From Pogostemon cablin (Eukaryota; Streptophyta; Magnoliopsida; Lamiales; Lamiaceae), in NCBI GenBank assembly GCA_023678885.1, contig JAHCLQ010000895.1, positions 186,001 through 250,000 of the forward strand: a stretch of 64,000 nt of DNA, in the 5' to 3' direction. Below the pieces are notes generated by a model. It was not told the DNA's origin, did no database searches, and was given only the letters and a program-made list of their open reading frames with translations. Every line of letters starts with the position of its first letter. Position 1 is the stretch's first letter. Below are positions 1 to 14,200 of the stretch, in pieces. The position numbers were made by a program, and so were the translations under genes.

Positions 1-2089
1 CGTAATGAAGTAAATATGCATCAAAATGAATGAAATATACAACAAAATTAAGTAAATATACATTGAAACGTAGAAAATATGCATTGAAATGAAGGAAATA
101 TGCATCGAATCGAAGAAAATATTGATCGTAATGAAGTAAATATGCATCAAAATTAAGGAAATATGCATCGAAACGAAGGATATATTGATCGTAGTGATGT
201 AAATATGCATTAAAATGAAGTAAATATGCTTCGAAACGAAGGAAATGTTGATAGTAATGAAGTGAATATGAATCAAAAGTAAATATGCATCTAAATGAAG
301 TAAATATTGATCGTAATGAAGTAAATATTCATTAAAATGAAAGAAATATGCTTCAAAGCGAAGGAAATATTGATCATAATGAAGTAAATATACATCGAAA
401 TGAAGAAAATATGCATTGAAATGAAGTAAATATGCATCAAAATGAAGTAACTATATACATCGAAACCAAGGAAATATCCATCAAAATAAAGGAAATAAGC
501 ATCGAATTGAAGGAACTGTTGATCGTAATGAAGTAAATATGCATCAGAATAAAGGAAATATACATCGAAACGAAGGAAAGGTTGATCCTATTGAAATATG
601 TATCGAAACGATGGAAATGTTGATCAAATGAAGTAATTATGCAACAGAATGAAGTAAATATGCATCAAAACGAAGGAAATGTTGATTGTAACGAAGTCAA
701 AATGCATCAGAATGAAGTAAATATTCATCCAAATGAAAGAAATATGTATAAAAACGAAGTAAATGTAGATCGTAATGAGGTAAATATGCATCAAAATGAA
801 GTATATATGCATTGAAATGAAGGAAATATTAATCATAATAAAGTAAATATGCATCAAAATGAAGTAAATATACATCGAAATGAAAGAAATATTGCTCGTA
901 ATGAAGAAATATGCTTCAAAATGAAGGAAATACGCATTAAAACGAAGGAAATGTTGATCGTTATGAAGTAAATATGCATCAAAATGAATGAAATATGCAA
1001 CGAAATGAAGTAAATATGCATCAAAATGAAATAAATATACATTGAAACGAAGTAAATATGCATTGAAATGAAGGAAATATGCATCGAATAGAAGGAAATG
1101 TTGATCGTAATGAAGTAAATATGCATCAAAATGAAGGAAATATGCATCGAAACAAAGGATATGTTGATTGTAGTGAAGTAAAAATGTATCAAAATGAAGT
1201 AAATATGCATCGAAACGAAGGATATGTTGATCGTAAAGAAGTAAATATGCATCAAAATGAAGTAAATATTCATCGAAACGATGAAGTTAATATGCATCTA
1301 AATGAAAGAAATATGCATCAAAATGAAGGAAATATTGATCGTAGTGAAGTAAATTTGCATCAAAATTAAGAAAATATGCTTCGAAATGATGGAAATGTTG
1401 ATCGTAAAAAAGTAATTATGCATCAAAATGAAGGAAATATGCTTCTAAACAATGGAAATGTTGTTCGTAATGAAGTAAATATGCATCAAAATGAAGGAAA
1501 TATTCATCAAAAATGAAGGAAATGTTGATCGTAATGAAGTAAATATACATTACAATGAAGGAAATATGTATCGAAATGAAGTCAATATGCATCAAAATAA
1601 AGTAATTATATACATCCGAACGAAGAAAATATTCATCGAAAAGAAGAAAATATGCATCGAATAGAAGGAAATGTTGATCGTAATGAAGTAAATATGCATC
1701 AAAATGAAGGAAATATACATCGAAATGAAGGACATGTTTATCGTAGTGAAGTAAATATGCATCAAAATATAGTAAATATGCATCAAAATGAAGGAAATGT
1801 TGATCGTAATGCAGTAAATATGCATTAAAATGAAGAAAATATGAATCAAAATGAAGTAAACATACTTTGGAACGATGGAAATGTTGATCGTAAAAAAGTA
1901 ATTATGCATCAAAAAGAAGTAAATATGCTTATAAACGATGGAAATGTTGATCGTAATGAAGTAAATATGCATCAAAAGTAAATATGCATCGAAATGAAGG
2001 AAATATTGATCGTAATGAAGTTAATATGCATTAAAATGAAAGAAATATGCATCTAAACGAAGGAAATGTTGAACGTAATGAAGTAAATA

Positions 2090-5000
2090 TACATCAAAAT
2101 GAAGGAAATATGCATCGAAATGAAGTAAATATGCATCAAAATGAAGTAATTATATACATCGAAACGAAGGAAATATGCATCGAAATGAAGGAAATATGCA
2201 TCTAATCGAATGAAGTGTTGATCGTAATGAAGTAAATATGCATTAAAATGAAGGAAATATACATCGAAACGAAGACATGTTGATCGTAGTGAAGTAAATA
2301 TGCATCAAAATGATGAAAATATTGATCATAATGAAGTAATTATGCATCAAAAGGGAGTAAATATGTATCGAAACAAGGAAATGTTGATCGTAACGAAGTA
2401 AATATGCATCAAAATTAAGTAAATATGCATCGAAACGAAAGAAATTTGCATCGAAACGAAGGAAATGTTAATCGTAATAGTGTAAATATGCATCAAAATG
2501 AAGTAAATAAGCATCGAAATGAAGGAAATGTTGATCGTAATAAAGCAAATATGCATCAAATGAAGGAAAGATGCATCAAAACGAAGGAAAGGTTTATCGT
2601 AATGAAATACATATACATCAAAATGAAGGAAATATGCATCGAAATGAAGGAAATGTTGATCGTAGTGAAGTAAATTTGCATCAAAATGAAGAAAATATGC
2701 ATCGAAATGATGGAAATGTTGATCGTAAAAAAAGTAATTATGCATCAAATGCTTCTAAATGATGGAAATGTTGTTCGTAATGAAGTAAATATGCATCAAA
2801 ATGAAGGAAATATTCATCAAAACGAAGGAAATGTTGATCGTAATGAAGTAAATATACATTACAATGAAGGAAATATGCATCGAAATGAAGTAAATATACA
2901 TCAAAATGAAGTAATTATATACGTCAGAACGAAGGAAATATTCATCGAAAAGAAGAAAATATGCATCGAATAGAAGGAAATGTTGATCTTAATGAAGTAA
3001 ATATGCATCAAAATGAAGGAAATATACATCGAAACGAAGGACATGTTGATCGTATTGAAGTAAATATGCATCAAAATATAGTAAATATGCATCAAAACCA
3101 AGGAAATGTTGATCGTAATGAAGTAAATATGCATCAAAATTAAGAAAATATGAATCAAAATGAAGTAAATATACTTTGAATTGATGGAAATGTTGATCGT
3201 AAAAATGTAATTATGCATCAAAATGAAGTAAATATGCTTATAAATGATGGAAATGTTGATCGTAATGAATTAAATATGCATCAAAAGTAAATATGCATCA
3301 AAATGAAGGAAATATTGATCGTAATGAAGTTAATATCCACTAAAATAAAATAAATAAGCATCAAAACGAAGGAAATGTTGAACGTAATGGAGTAAATATA
3401 CATCAAAATGATGGAAATATGCATCGAAATGAAGTAAATATGCATCAAAATGAAGTAATTATATACATCGAAGCGAAGGAAATATGCATCGAAATGACGG
3501 AAATATGCATCTAATCGAATGAAGTGTTGATCGTAATGAAGTTAATATGCATTAAAATGAAGGAAATATACATCGAAACGAAGGACATGTTGATCGTAGT
3601 GAAGTAAATATGCATCAAAATGATGAAAATATTGATCTTAATGAAGTAATTATGCATCAAAATGAAGTAAATATGTATCGAAACAAGGAAATGTTGATCG
3701 TAACGAAGTAAATATGCATCAAAATTAAGTAAACATGCATCGAAACGAAAGAAATATGCATCGAAGCGAAGGAAATGTTAATCATAATGAGGTAAATATG
3801 CATCAAAATGAAGTAAATATGCATTGAAATGAAGGAAATGTTGATCGTAATGAAGCAAGTATGCATCAAAATGAAGGAAAGATGCATCAAAACGAAGGAA
3901 AGGTTAATCATAATGAAGTAAATATGCATCAAAATGAAGAAAATATGCATCGAAATGAAGTAAATATGCATCAAAATCAAGTAAATACACATCGAAATGA
4001 AGGAAATATGCATCGAAATGAAGGAAATATGCATTGAATCGAAGGAAATGTTTATCGTAATAAAGTAATTATGAAAAAAAATAAAGGAAATATGCATCGA
4101 AACGATGGAAATGTTGTTCGTGGTGAAAGAAATATGCATCGAAATGAAGTAAATATGCATCAAAATGAAGTAAATATACTTCGAAACGAAAGAAATATGC
4201 ATCGAAATAATGGAAATATGCATCGAAACGATGGAAATGTTGATCATAGTGAAGTAAATATGCATCGAAACGATGGAAATGTTGATCTTAATGAAGTAAT
4301 TATGCAACAAAATTAAGTAAATATGCATCAAAATAAAATAAATATTCATCGAAATGAAAGAAATATGCATCGAAACTAAGTAAATGTAGATCGTAATGAG
4401 GTAAATATGCATCAAAATAAAGTAAATATGCATCGAAACGATGGAAATATTGATCGTAATGAAGTAAATATGCATTAAAATGAAGTAAATATGCATCGAA
4501 ACGATGGAAATATTGATCGTAGTGAAGTAAATATGCATCAAAATAAAGTAAATATACTTCGAAACGATTGAAATATTGATCGTAAAAAAGTAATTATGCA
4601 TCAAAATGAAGTAAATATGCATCGAAATGAAGTAAATATGCTTCAAAACGATTGAAATATTGATCGTAATTAAGTAAATATACATCAAAACGAAGGAAAT
4701 GTTGAACCTAATGAAGTAAATATACATCAAAATGAAGGAAATATGCATCGAAATGAAGTAAATATGCATCAAAATGAAGTAATTATATACATCGAAACGA
4801 AGGAAATATGCATCGAAATGAAGGAAATATGCATCTAATCAAATGAAGTGTTGATCGTAATGAAGTAAATATGCATTAAAATGAAGGAAATATACATTGA
4901 AACGAAGGACATGTTGATCGTAGTGAAGTAAATATGCATCAAAATGATGAAAATATTGATCATAATGAAGTAATTATGCATCAAAAGGAGTAAATATGTA

Positions 5001-8000
5001 TCGAAACAAGGAAATGTTGATCGTAACGAAGTAAATATGCATCAAAATTAAGTAAATATGCATCGAAACGAAAGAAATATGCATCGAAACGAAGGAAATG
5101 TTAATCGTAATAGTGTAAATATGCATCAAAATGAAGTAAATAAGCATCGAAATGAAGGAAATGTTGATCGTAATTAAGCAAATATGCATCAAATGAAAGA
5201 AAGATGCATCAAAACGAAGGAAAGGTGTATCGTAATGAAATAAATATACATCAAAATGAAGGAAATATGCATCGAAATGAAGGAAATGTTGATCGTAGTG
5301 AAGTAAATTTGCATCAAAATGAAGAAAATATGCTTCGAAATGATGGAAATGTTGATCGTAAAAAAATAATTATGCATCAAATGCTTATAAATGATGGAAA
5401 TGTTGTTCGTAATGAAGTAAATATGCATCAAAATGAAGGAAATATTCATCAAAACGAAGGAAATGTTGATCGTAATGAAGTAAATATACATTACAATGAA
5501 GGAAATATGCATCGAAATGAAGTAAATATGCATCAAAATGAAGTAATTATATACATCAGAACGAAGGAAATATTCATCAAAAAGAAGAAAATATGCATCG
5601 AATAGAAGGAAATGTTGATCGTAATGAAGTAAATATGCATCAAAATGAAGGAAATATACATCGAAACGAAGGACATGTTGATCGTAGTGAAGTAAATCAA
5701 AATATAGTAAATATGCATCAAAACGAAGAAAATGTTTATCGTAATGAAGTAAATATGCATCAAAATGAAGAAAATATGAATCAAAATGAAGTAAATATAC
5801 TTTGAATTGATGGGAATGTTGATCGTAAAAATGTTATTATGCATCAAAATGAAGTAAATATGCTTATAAACGATGGAAATGTTGATCGTAATGAAGTAAA
5901 TATGCATCAAAAGTAAATATGCATCGAAATGAAGGAAATATTTATCGTTATGAAGTTAATATCCATTAAAATAAAATAAATATGCATCAAAACGAAGGAA
6001 ATGTTGAACGTAATGAAGTAAATATACATCAAAATGAAGGAAATATGCATCGAAATGAAGTAAATATGCATCAAAATGAAGTAATTATATACATCGAAAC
6101 GAAGGAAATATGCACCGAAATGACGGAAATATGCATCTAATCGAATGAAGTGTTGATCGTAATGAAGTTAATATACATTAAAATGAAGGAAATATACATC
6201 GAAACGAAGGACATGTTGATCGTAGTGAAGTAAATATGCATCAAAATGATGAAAATATTGATCTTAATGAAGTAATTATGCATCAAAATGAAGTAAATAT
6301 GTATTGAAACAAGGAAATGTTGATCGTAACGAAGTAAATATGCATCAAAATTAAGTAAACATGCATCGAAACGAAAGAAATATGCATCGAAGCGAAGGAA
6401 ATATTAATCGTAATGAGGTAAATATGCATCAAAATGAAGTAAATATGCATTGAAATGAAAGAAATGTTGATCGTAATGAAGCAAATATGCATCAAAATGA
6501 AGGAAAGATGCATCAAAACGAAGGAAAGGTTTATCATAATGAAGTAAATATGCATCAAAATGAAGAAAATATGGATCGAAATGAAGTAAATATGCATCAA
6601 AATCAAGTAAATACACATCTAAATGAAGGAAATATGCATCGAAATGAAGGAAATATGCATTGAATCGAAGGAAATGTTTATCGTAATAAAGTAATTATGC
6701 AAAAAAATAAAGAAAATATGCATCGAAACGATGGAAATGTTGTTCGTGGTGAAAGAAATATGCATCGAAATGAAGTAAATATGCATCAAAATGAAGTAAA
6801 TATACATCGAAACGAAAGAAATATGCATCGAAATAAAGGAAATATGCATCGAAACGATGGAAATGTTGATCATAGTGAAGTGAATATGCATCGAAACGAT
6901 GGTAATGTTGATCTTAATGAAGTAATTATGCAACAAAATTAAGTAAATATGCATCAAAATAAAATAAATATTCATCGAAATGAAAGAAATATGCATCGAA
7001 ACTAAGTAAATGTAGATCGTAATGAGGTAAATATGCATCAAAATAAAGTAAATATGCATCGAAACGATGGAAATATTGATCGTAATGAAGTAAATATGCA
7101 TTAAAATGAAGTAAATATGCATCGAAACGAAGGAAATGTTGATCGTAATGAAGTAAATATGCATCAAAATGAAGAAAATATGAATCAAAATGAAGTAAAT
7201 ATACTTTGAATTGATGGAAATATTGATCGTAAAAATGTAATTATGCATCAAAATGAAGTAAATATGCTTATAAACGATGGAAATGTTGATCGTAATGAAG
7301 CAAATATGCATCAAAAGTAAATATGCATCGAAATGAAGGAAATATTGATTGTAATGAAGTTAATATCCATTAAAATAAAATAAATATGCATCAAAATGAA
7401 GGAAATGTTGAACGTAATAAAGTAAATATACATCAAAATGAAGGAAATATGCATCGAAATGAAGTAAATATGCATCAAAATGAAGTAATTATATACATCG
7501 AAGCGAAGGAAATATGCATCGAAATGACGGAAATATGCATCTAATCGAATTAAGTGTTGATCGTAATGAAGTTAATATGCATTAAAATGAAAATATACAT
7601 CGAAACGAAGGACATGTTGATCGTAGTGAAGTAAATATGCATCAAAATGATGAAAATATCGATCTTAATGAAGTAATTATGCATCAAAATGAAGTAAATA
7701 TGTATCGAAACAAGGAAATGTTGATCGTAACGAAGTAAATATGCATCATAATTAAGTAAACATGCATCTAACGAAAGAAATATGCATCGAAGCGAAGGAA
7801 ATGTTAATCGTAATGAGGTAAATATGCATCAAAATGATATAAATATGCATTGAAATGAAGGAAATGTTGATCGTAATGAAGCAAATATGCATCAAAATGA
7901 AGGAAAGATGCATCAAAACGAAGGAAAGATTTATCATAATGAAGTAAATATGCATCAAAATGAAGAAAATATGCATCGAAATGAAGTAAATATGCATCAA

Positions 8001-11000
8001 AATCAAGTAAATACACATCGAAATGAAGGAAATATGCATCGAAATGAAGGAAATATGCATTGAATCGAAGGAAATGTATATCGTAATAAAGTAATTATGC
8101 AGAAAAATAAAGGAAATATGCAACGAAACGATGGAAATGTTGTTCGTGGTGAAAGAAATATGCATCGAAATAAAGTAAATATGCATCAAAATGAAGTAAA
8201 TATACATCGAAACGAAAGAAATATGCATCGAAATAATGGAAATATTCATCGAAACGATGGAAATGTTGATTATAGTGAAGTAAATATGCATCGAAACGAT
8301 GGAAATGTTGATCTTAATGAAGCAATTATGCAACAAAATTAAGTAAATATGCATCAAAATAAAATAAATATTCATCGAAATGAAAGAAATATGCATCGAA
8401 ACTAAGTAAATGTAGATTGTAATGAGGTAAATATGCATCAAAATAAAGTAAATATGCATCGAAACGATGGAAATAATGATCGTAATGAAGTAAATATGCA
8501 TTAAAATGAAGTAAATATCCATCGAAACGATGGAAATATTGATCGTAGTGAAGTAAATATGCATCAAAATAAAGTAAATATACTTCGAAACGATTGAAAT
8601 ATTGATCGTAAAAAAGTAATTATGCATCAAAATGAAGTAAATATGCTTCAAAACGATTGAAATATTGATCGTAATTAAGTAAATATACATCAAAACGAAG
8701 GAAATATGCATCAAAATGAAGTAAATATGCATCAAAATGAAGTAATTATATACATCGAAACGAAGGAAATATGCATCGAAATGAAAAAAATATGCATCTA
8801 ATCAAATGAAGTGTTGATCGTAATGAAGTAAATATGCATTAAAATGAAGGAAATATACATCGAAACGAAGGACATGTTGATCGTAGTGAAGTAAATATGC
8901 ATCAAAATGATGAAAATATTGATCATAATGAAGTAATTATGCATCAAAAGGGAGTAAATATGTATCGAAACAAGGAAATGTTGATCTTAATAAAGTAAAT
9001 ATGCATCAAAATTAAGTAAATATGCATCGAAACGAAAGAAATATGCATCGAAACGAAGGAAATGTTAATCGTAATAGTGTAAATATGCATCAAAATGAAG
9101 TAAATAAGCATCGAAATGAAGGAAATGTTGATCGTAATAAAGCAAATATGCATCAAATGAAGGAAAGATGCATCAAAACGAAGGAAAGGTTTATCGTAAT
9201 GAAATAAATATACATCAAAATGAAGGAAATATGCATCGAAATGAAGGAAATGTTGATCGTAGTGAAGTAAATTTGCATCAAAATGAAGAAAATATGCTTC
9301 GAAATTATGGAAATCTTGATCGTAAAAAAAGTAATTATGCATCAAATGCTTCTAAATGATGGAAATGTTGTTCGTAATGAAGTAAATATGCATCAAAATG
9401 AAGGAAATATTCATCAAAACGAAGGAAATGTTGAACGTAATGAAGTAAATATACATTACAATGAAGGAAATATGCATCGAAATGACGTAAATATGCATCA
9501 AAATGAAGTAATTATATACATCAGAACGAAGGAAATATTCATCGAAAAGAAGAAAATATGCATCGAATAGAAGGAAATGTTGATCGTAATGAAGTAAATA
9601 TGCATCAAAATGAAGGAAATATACATCGAAACGAAGGACATGTTGATCGTAGTGAAGTAAATATGCATCAAAATATAGTAAATATGCATCAAAACGAAAG
9701 AAATGTTGATCGTAATGAAGTAAATATGCATCAAAATGAAGAAAATATGAATCAAAATGAAGTAAATATACTTTGAATTGATGGAAATGTTGATCGTAAA
9801 AATGTAATTATGCATCAAAATGAAGTAAATATGCTTATAAACGATGGAAATGTTGATCGTAATGAAGTAAATATGCATCAAAAGTAAATATGCATCGAAA
9901 TGAAGGAAATATTGATCGTAATGAAGTTAATATCCATTAAAATAAAATAAATATGCATCAAAACGAAGGAAATGTTGAACGTAATGAAGTAAATATACAT
10001 CAAAATGAAAGAAATATGCATCGAAATGAAGTAAATATGCATCAAAATGAAGTAATTATATACATCGAAACAAAGGAAATATGCATCGAAATGACGGAAA
10101 TATGCATCTAATCGAATGAAGTGTTGATCGTAATGAAGTTAATATGCATTAAAATGAAGGAAATATACATCGAAACGAAGGACATGTTGATCGTAGTGAA
10201 GTAAATATGTATCAAAATGATGAAAATATTGATCTTAATGAAGTAATTATGCATCAAAATGAAGTAAATATGTATCGAAACAAGGAAATGTTTATCGTAA
10301 CGAAGTAAATATGCATCAAAATTAAGTAAACATACATCGAAACGAAAGAAATATGCGTCGAAGCGAAGGAAATGTTAATCGTAATGAGGTAAATATGCAT
10401 CAAAATGAAGTAAATATGCATTGAAATGAAGGAAATGTTGATCGTAATGAAACAAATAAGCATCAAAATGAAGGAAAGTTGCATCAAAACGAAGGAAAGG
10501 TTTATCATAATGAAGTAAATATGCATCAAAATGAAGAAAATATGCATCGAAATTAAGTAAATATGTATCAAAATCAAGTAAATACACATCGAAATGAAGG
10601 AAATATGCATCGAAATGAAGGAAATATGCATTGAATCGAAGGAAATGTTTATCGTAATAAAGTAATTATGCAAAAAAATAAAGAAAATATGCATCGAAAT
10701 GATGGAAATGTTGTTCGTGGTGAAAGAAATATGCATCGAAATGAAGTAAATATGCATTATAATGAAGTAAATATACATCGAAACGAAAGAAATATGCATC
10801 GAAATAAAGGAAATATGCATCGAAACGATGGAAATGTTGATCATAGTGAAGTAAATATGCATCGAAACAATGGAAATGTTGATCTTAATGAAGTAATTAT
10901 GAAACAAAATTAAGTAAATATGCATCAAAATAAAATAAATATTCATCGAAATGAAAGAAATATGCATCGAAACTAAGTAAATGTAGATCGTAATGAGGTA

Positions 11001-11250
11001 AATATGCATCAAAATAAAGTAAATATGCATCGAAACGAAGGAAATACTGATCGTAATGAAGTAAATATGCATTAAAATGAAGTAAATATGCATCGAAACG
11101 ATGGAAATATTGATCGTAGTGAAGTAAATATGCATCAAAATAAAGTAAATATACTTCAAAACGATTAAAATATTGATCGTAAAAAAGTAATTATGCATCA
11201 AAATGAGGTAAATATGCTTCAAAACGATTGAAATATTGATCGTAATTAAG
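2090..11250 (+). repeat. Higher-order repeat family of about 2.63 kb
   Basis: Landmark monomers recur at fixed spacings. A block near 2341 (an irregular monomer with AAAAGGGAG) returns at 4975 and 8938, so the first spacing is about 2.63 kb and the total is 6597 bp. A second landmark, a GTTGTTCGTGGTGAAAG monomer group, starts near 4071, 6697, 8097 and 10668 (spacings 2626, 1400 and 2571 bp). The segment 2.09-4.7 kb therefore corresponds to 4.7-7.3 kb and to 8.7-11.25 kb, with a shortened or recombinant copy at about 7.3-8.7 kb. Copies differ by scattered substitutions and by gain or loss of whole 21-bp monomers, for example about 105 bp between the copies near 4.6 and 11.2 kb. Confidence 0.8.
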
Positions 11251-11259
11251 TAAATATTC

Positions 11260-14200
11260 ATCAAAAGTAAATATGCATCGAAATAAAGGAAATATTGATC
11301 CTAATGAAGTGAATTTGAATTAAAATGAAAGAAATATGCATTAAAACGAAGGAAATGTTGATCGTAATGAAGTAAATATACACCAAAATGAAGGAAATAT
11401 GCATCGAAATGAAGTAAATATGCATCAAAATGAAGTAATTATATACATCAAAATAAAGAAAATATGCATCGAAATGAAGAAAATATGCATCGAATAGAAG
11501 GAAATATTGATCGTAATGAAGTAAATATGAATCTAAATGAGGACATGTTGATCGTATTGAAGTAAATTTGCATCAAAATAAAGTATATATGCATCAAAAC
11601 GAAAGAAATGTTGATCGTAATGAAGTAAATATGCATCAAAATGAAGGAAATATGCATCGAAATGAAGTAAATATGCATAAAAAAGAAGTAAATATTCTTC
11701 GAAACCAAGGAAATATGCATCGAAATGAAGGTAATATGCATCGAATAGAAGGAAATATTGATCGTAATGAAGTAAATGTGCATCAAAATGAAGTAAATAT
11801 GCATCGAAACGAAGGAAATATTGATCATAATGAAGTAAATATCTATCAAAATGAAGTAAATATGCATTGAAACGAAGGAAATGTTCATCATAATTTAGTA
11901 AACATGCATAAAAATAAAGTAAATATCAATCAAAACGAATAAAATATGCATCGAAACAAAGTAAATAAGCATAAAAATTTGAATCAAAATGAATTAAATA
12001 AGCATCCAAACGAGAAAATGTGCATCAAAATAAAGTAAATATTCATCCAAACTAAAGAAATATGCATCAAAACAAAGGAATTGTTGATCGTAATGAGGTA
12101 AAAATGCATCAAAATAATGTAAATATGCATCGAAATGAAGAAAATATTGATAATAATTTAGTAAATATGCATCAAAATAAAGTAAATATCAATCGAAATG
12201 AAAGAAATATGCATCGAAACGAAGTAAATAAGCATAAAAATTTGATTCTAAATGAAGGAAATATGCATCGAAATGAAGGATATTTTGATCGTAGTGAGGT
12301 AAATATGCATCAAAATGAAGTAAATATGCATTGAAATTATGAAAATGTTGATCGTAACGAAGTAAATATGCATCAAAATGAATTAAATATGCATCGAAAC
12401 GAAATAAATATGCATAGAAAGGAAGGAAATATTAATCGTAATGAGGTAAATATGCATCAAAATGAATTAAATATGCATCGAAATAAAGGAAATGTTGATC
12501 GTAATGAAGTAAATATGCATCAAAATGAAGGAAAGATGCATCAAAACGAAGGAATGGTTTATCGTAATGAAGTAAATATGCATCAAAATGAAGAAAATAT
12601 GCATCGAAATGAAGTAAATATGCATCAAAATCAAGTAAATACACATCGAAATGAAGGAAATATGCATTGAATCGAAGGAAATGTTCATCGTAATAAAGTA
12701 ATTATGCAGAAAAATAATGGAAATATGCAACGAAACGATGGAAATGTTGTTCGTGGTGAAAGAAATATGCATCGAAATGAAGTAAATATGTATCCAAATG
12801 AAGTAAATATACATCGAAACCAAAGAAATATGCATCGAAATAAAGGAAATATGCATCGAAACTATGGAAATGTTGATCATAGTGAAGTAAATATGCATCG
12901 AAACGATGGAAATGTTGATCTTAATGAAGTAATTATGCAACAAAATTAAGTAAATATGCATCAAAATAAAATAAATATTCATCGAAATGAAAGAAATATG
13001 CATCTAAACTAAGTAAATGTAGATCGTAATGAGGTAAATATGCATCAAAATAAAGTAAATATGCATCGAAACGAAGGAAATACTGATCGTAATGAAGTAA
13101 ATATGCATTAAAATGAAGTAAATATGCATCGAAACGATGGAAATATTGATCGTAGTGAAGTAAATATGCATCAAAATAAAGTAAATATACTTCGAAACAA
13201 TTAAAATATTGATCGTAAAAAAGTAATTATGCATCAAAATGAAGTAAATATGCTTCAAAATGATTGAAATATTGATCGTAATTAAGTAAATATTCATCAA
13301 AAGTAAATATGCTTCGAAATAAAGGAAATATTGATCCTAATGAAGTGATTTTGAATTAAAATGAAAGAAATATGCATTAAAACGAAGGAAATGTTGATCG
13401 TAATGAAGTAAATATACATCAAAATGAAGGAAATATGCATCGAAATGAAGTAAATATGCATCAAAATGAAGTAATTATATACATCAAAATAAAGAAAATA
13501 TGCATCGAAATGAAGAAAATATGCATCGAATCGAAGGAAATATTGATCGTAATGAAGTAAATATGAATCTAAATGAAGACATGTTGATCGTATTGAAGTA
13601 AATATCCATCAAAATAAAGTAAATATGCATCAAAACGAAAGAAATGTTGATCGTAATGAAGTAAATATGCATCAAAATGAAGGAAATATGCATCGAAATG
13701 AAGTAAATATGCATCAAAAAGAAGAAAATATTTTTTGAAACGAAGGAAATATGCATCGAAATGAAGGTAATATGCATCGAAAAGAAGGAAATATTGATCG
13801 TAATGAAGTAAATGTGCATCAAAATGAAGTAAATTTGCATCGAAACGAAGGAAATATTGATCATAATGAAGTAAATATGCATTGAAACGAAGGAAATGTT
13901 CATCATAATTTAGTAAACATGCATAAAAATAAAGTAAATATCAATCAAAACGAATAAAATATGCATCGAACCAAAGTAAATAAGCATAAAAATTTGAATC
14001 AAAATGAATTAAATAAGCATCCAAACGAGAAAATGTGCATCAAAATGAAGTAAATATTCATCCAAACTAAAGAATTATGCATCAAAACAAAGGAATTGTT
14101 GATCGTAATGAGGTAAAAATGCATCAAAATATTGTAAATATGCATCGAAATGAAGAAAATATTGATAATAATTTAGTAAATATGCATCAAAATAAAGTAA

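Noticed and set aside
3657..4772. 371-codon open frame on the minus strand, and dozens of similar ones across the array
   Set aside because: They are periodic translations of the 21-bp satellite (FILMHIY-type heptads), open simultaneously with forward frames, ended by odd-length monomers, and without any gene context. Hydrophobic residues do not fall in a coiled-coil spacing, and no known domain is present.
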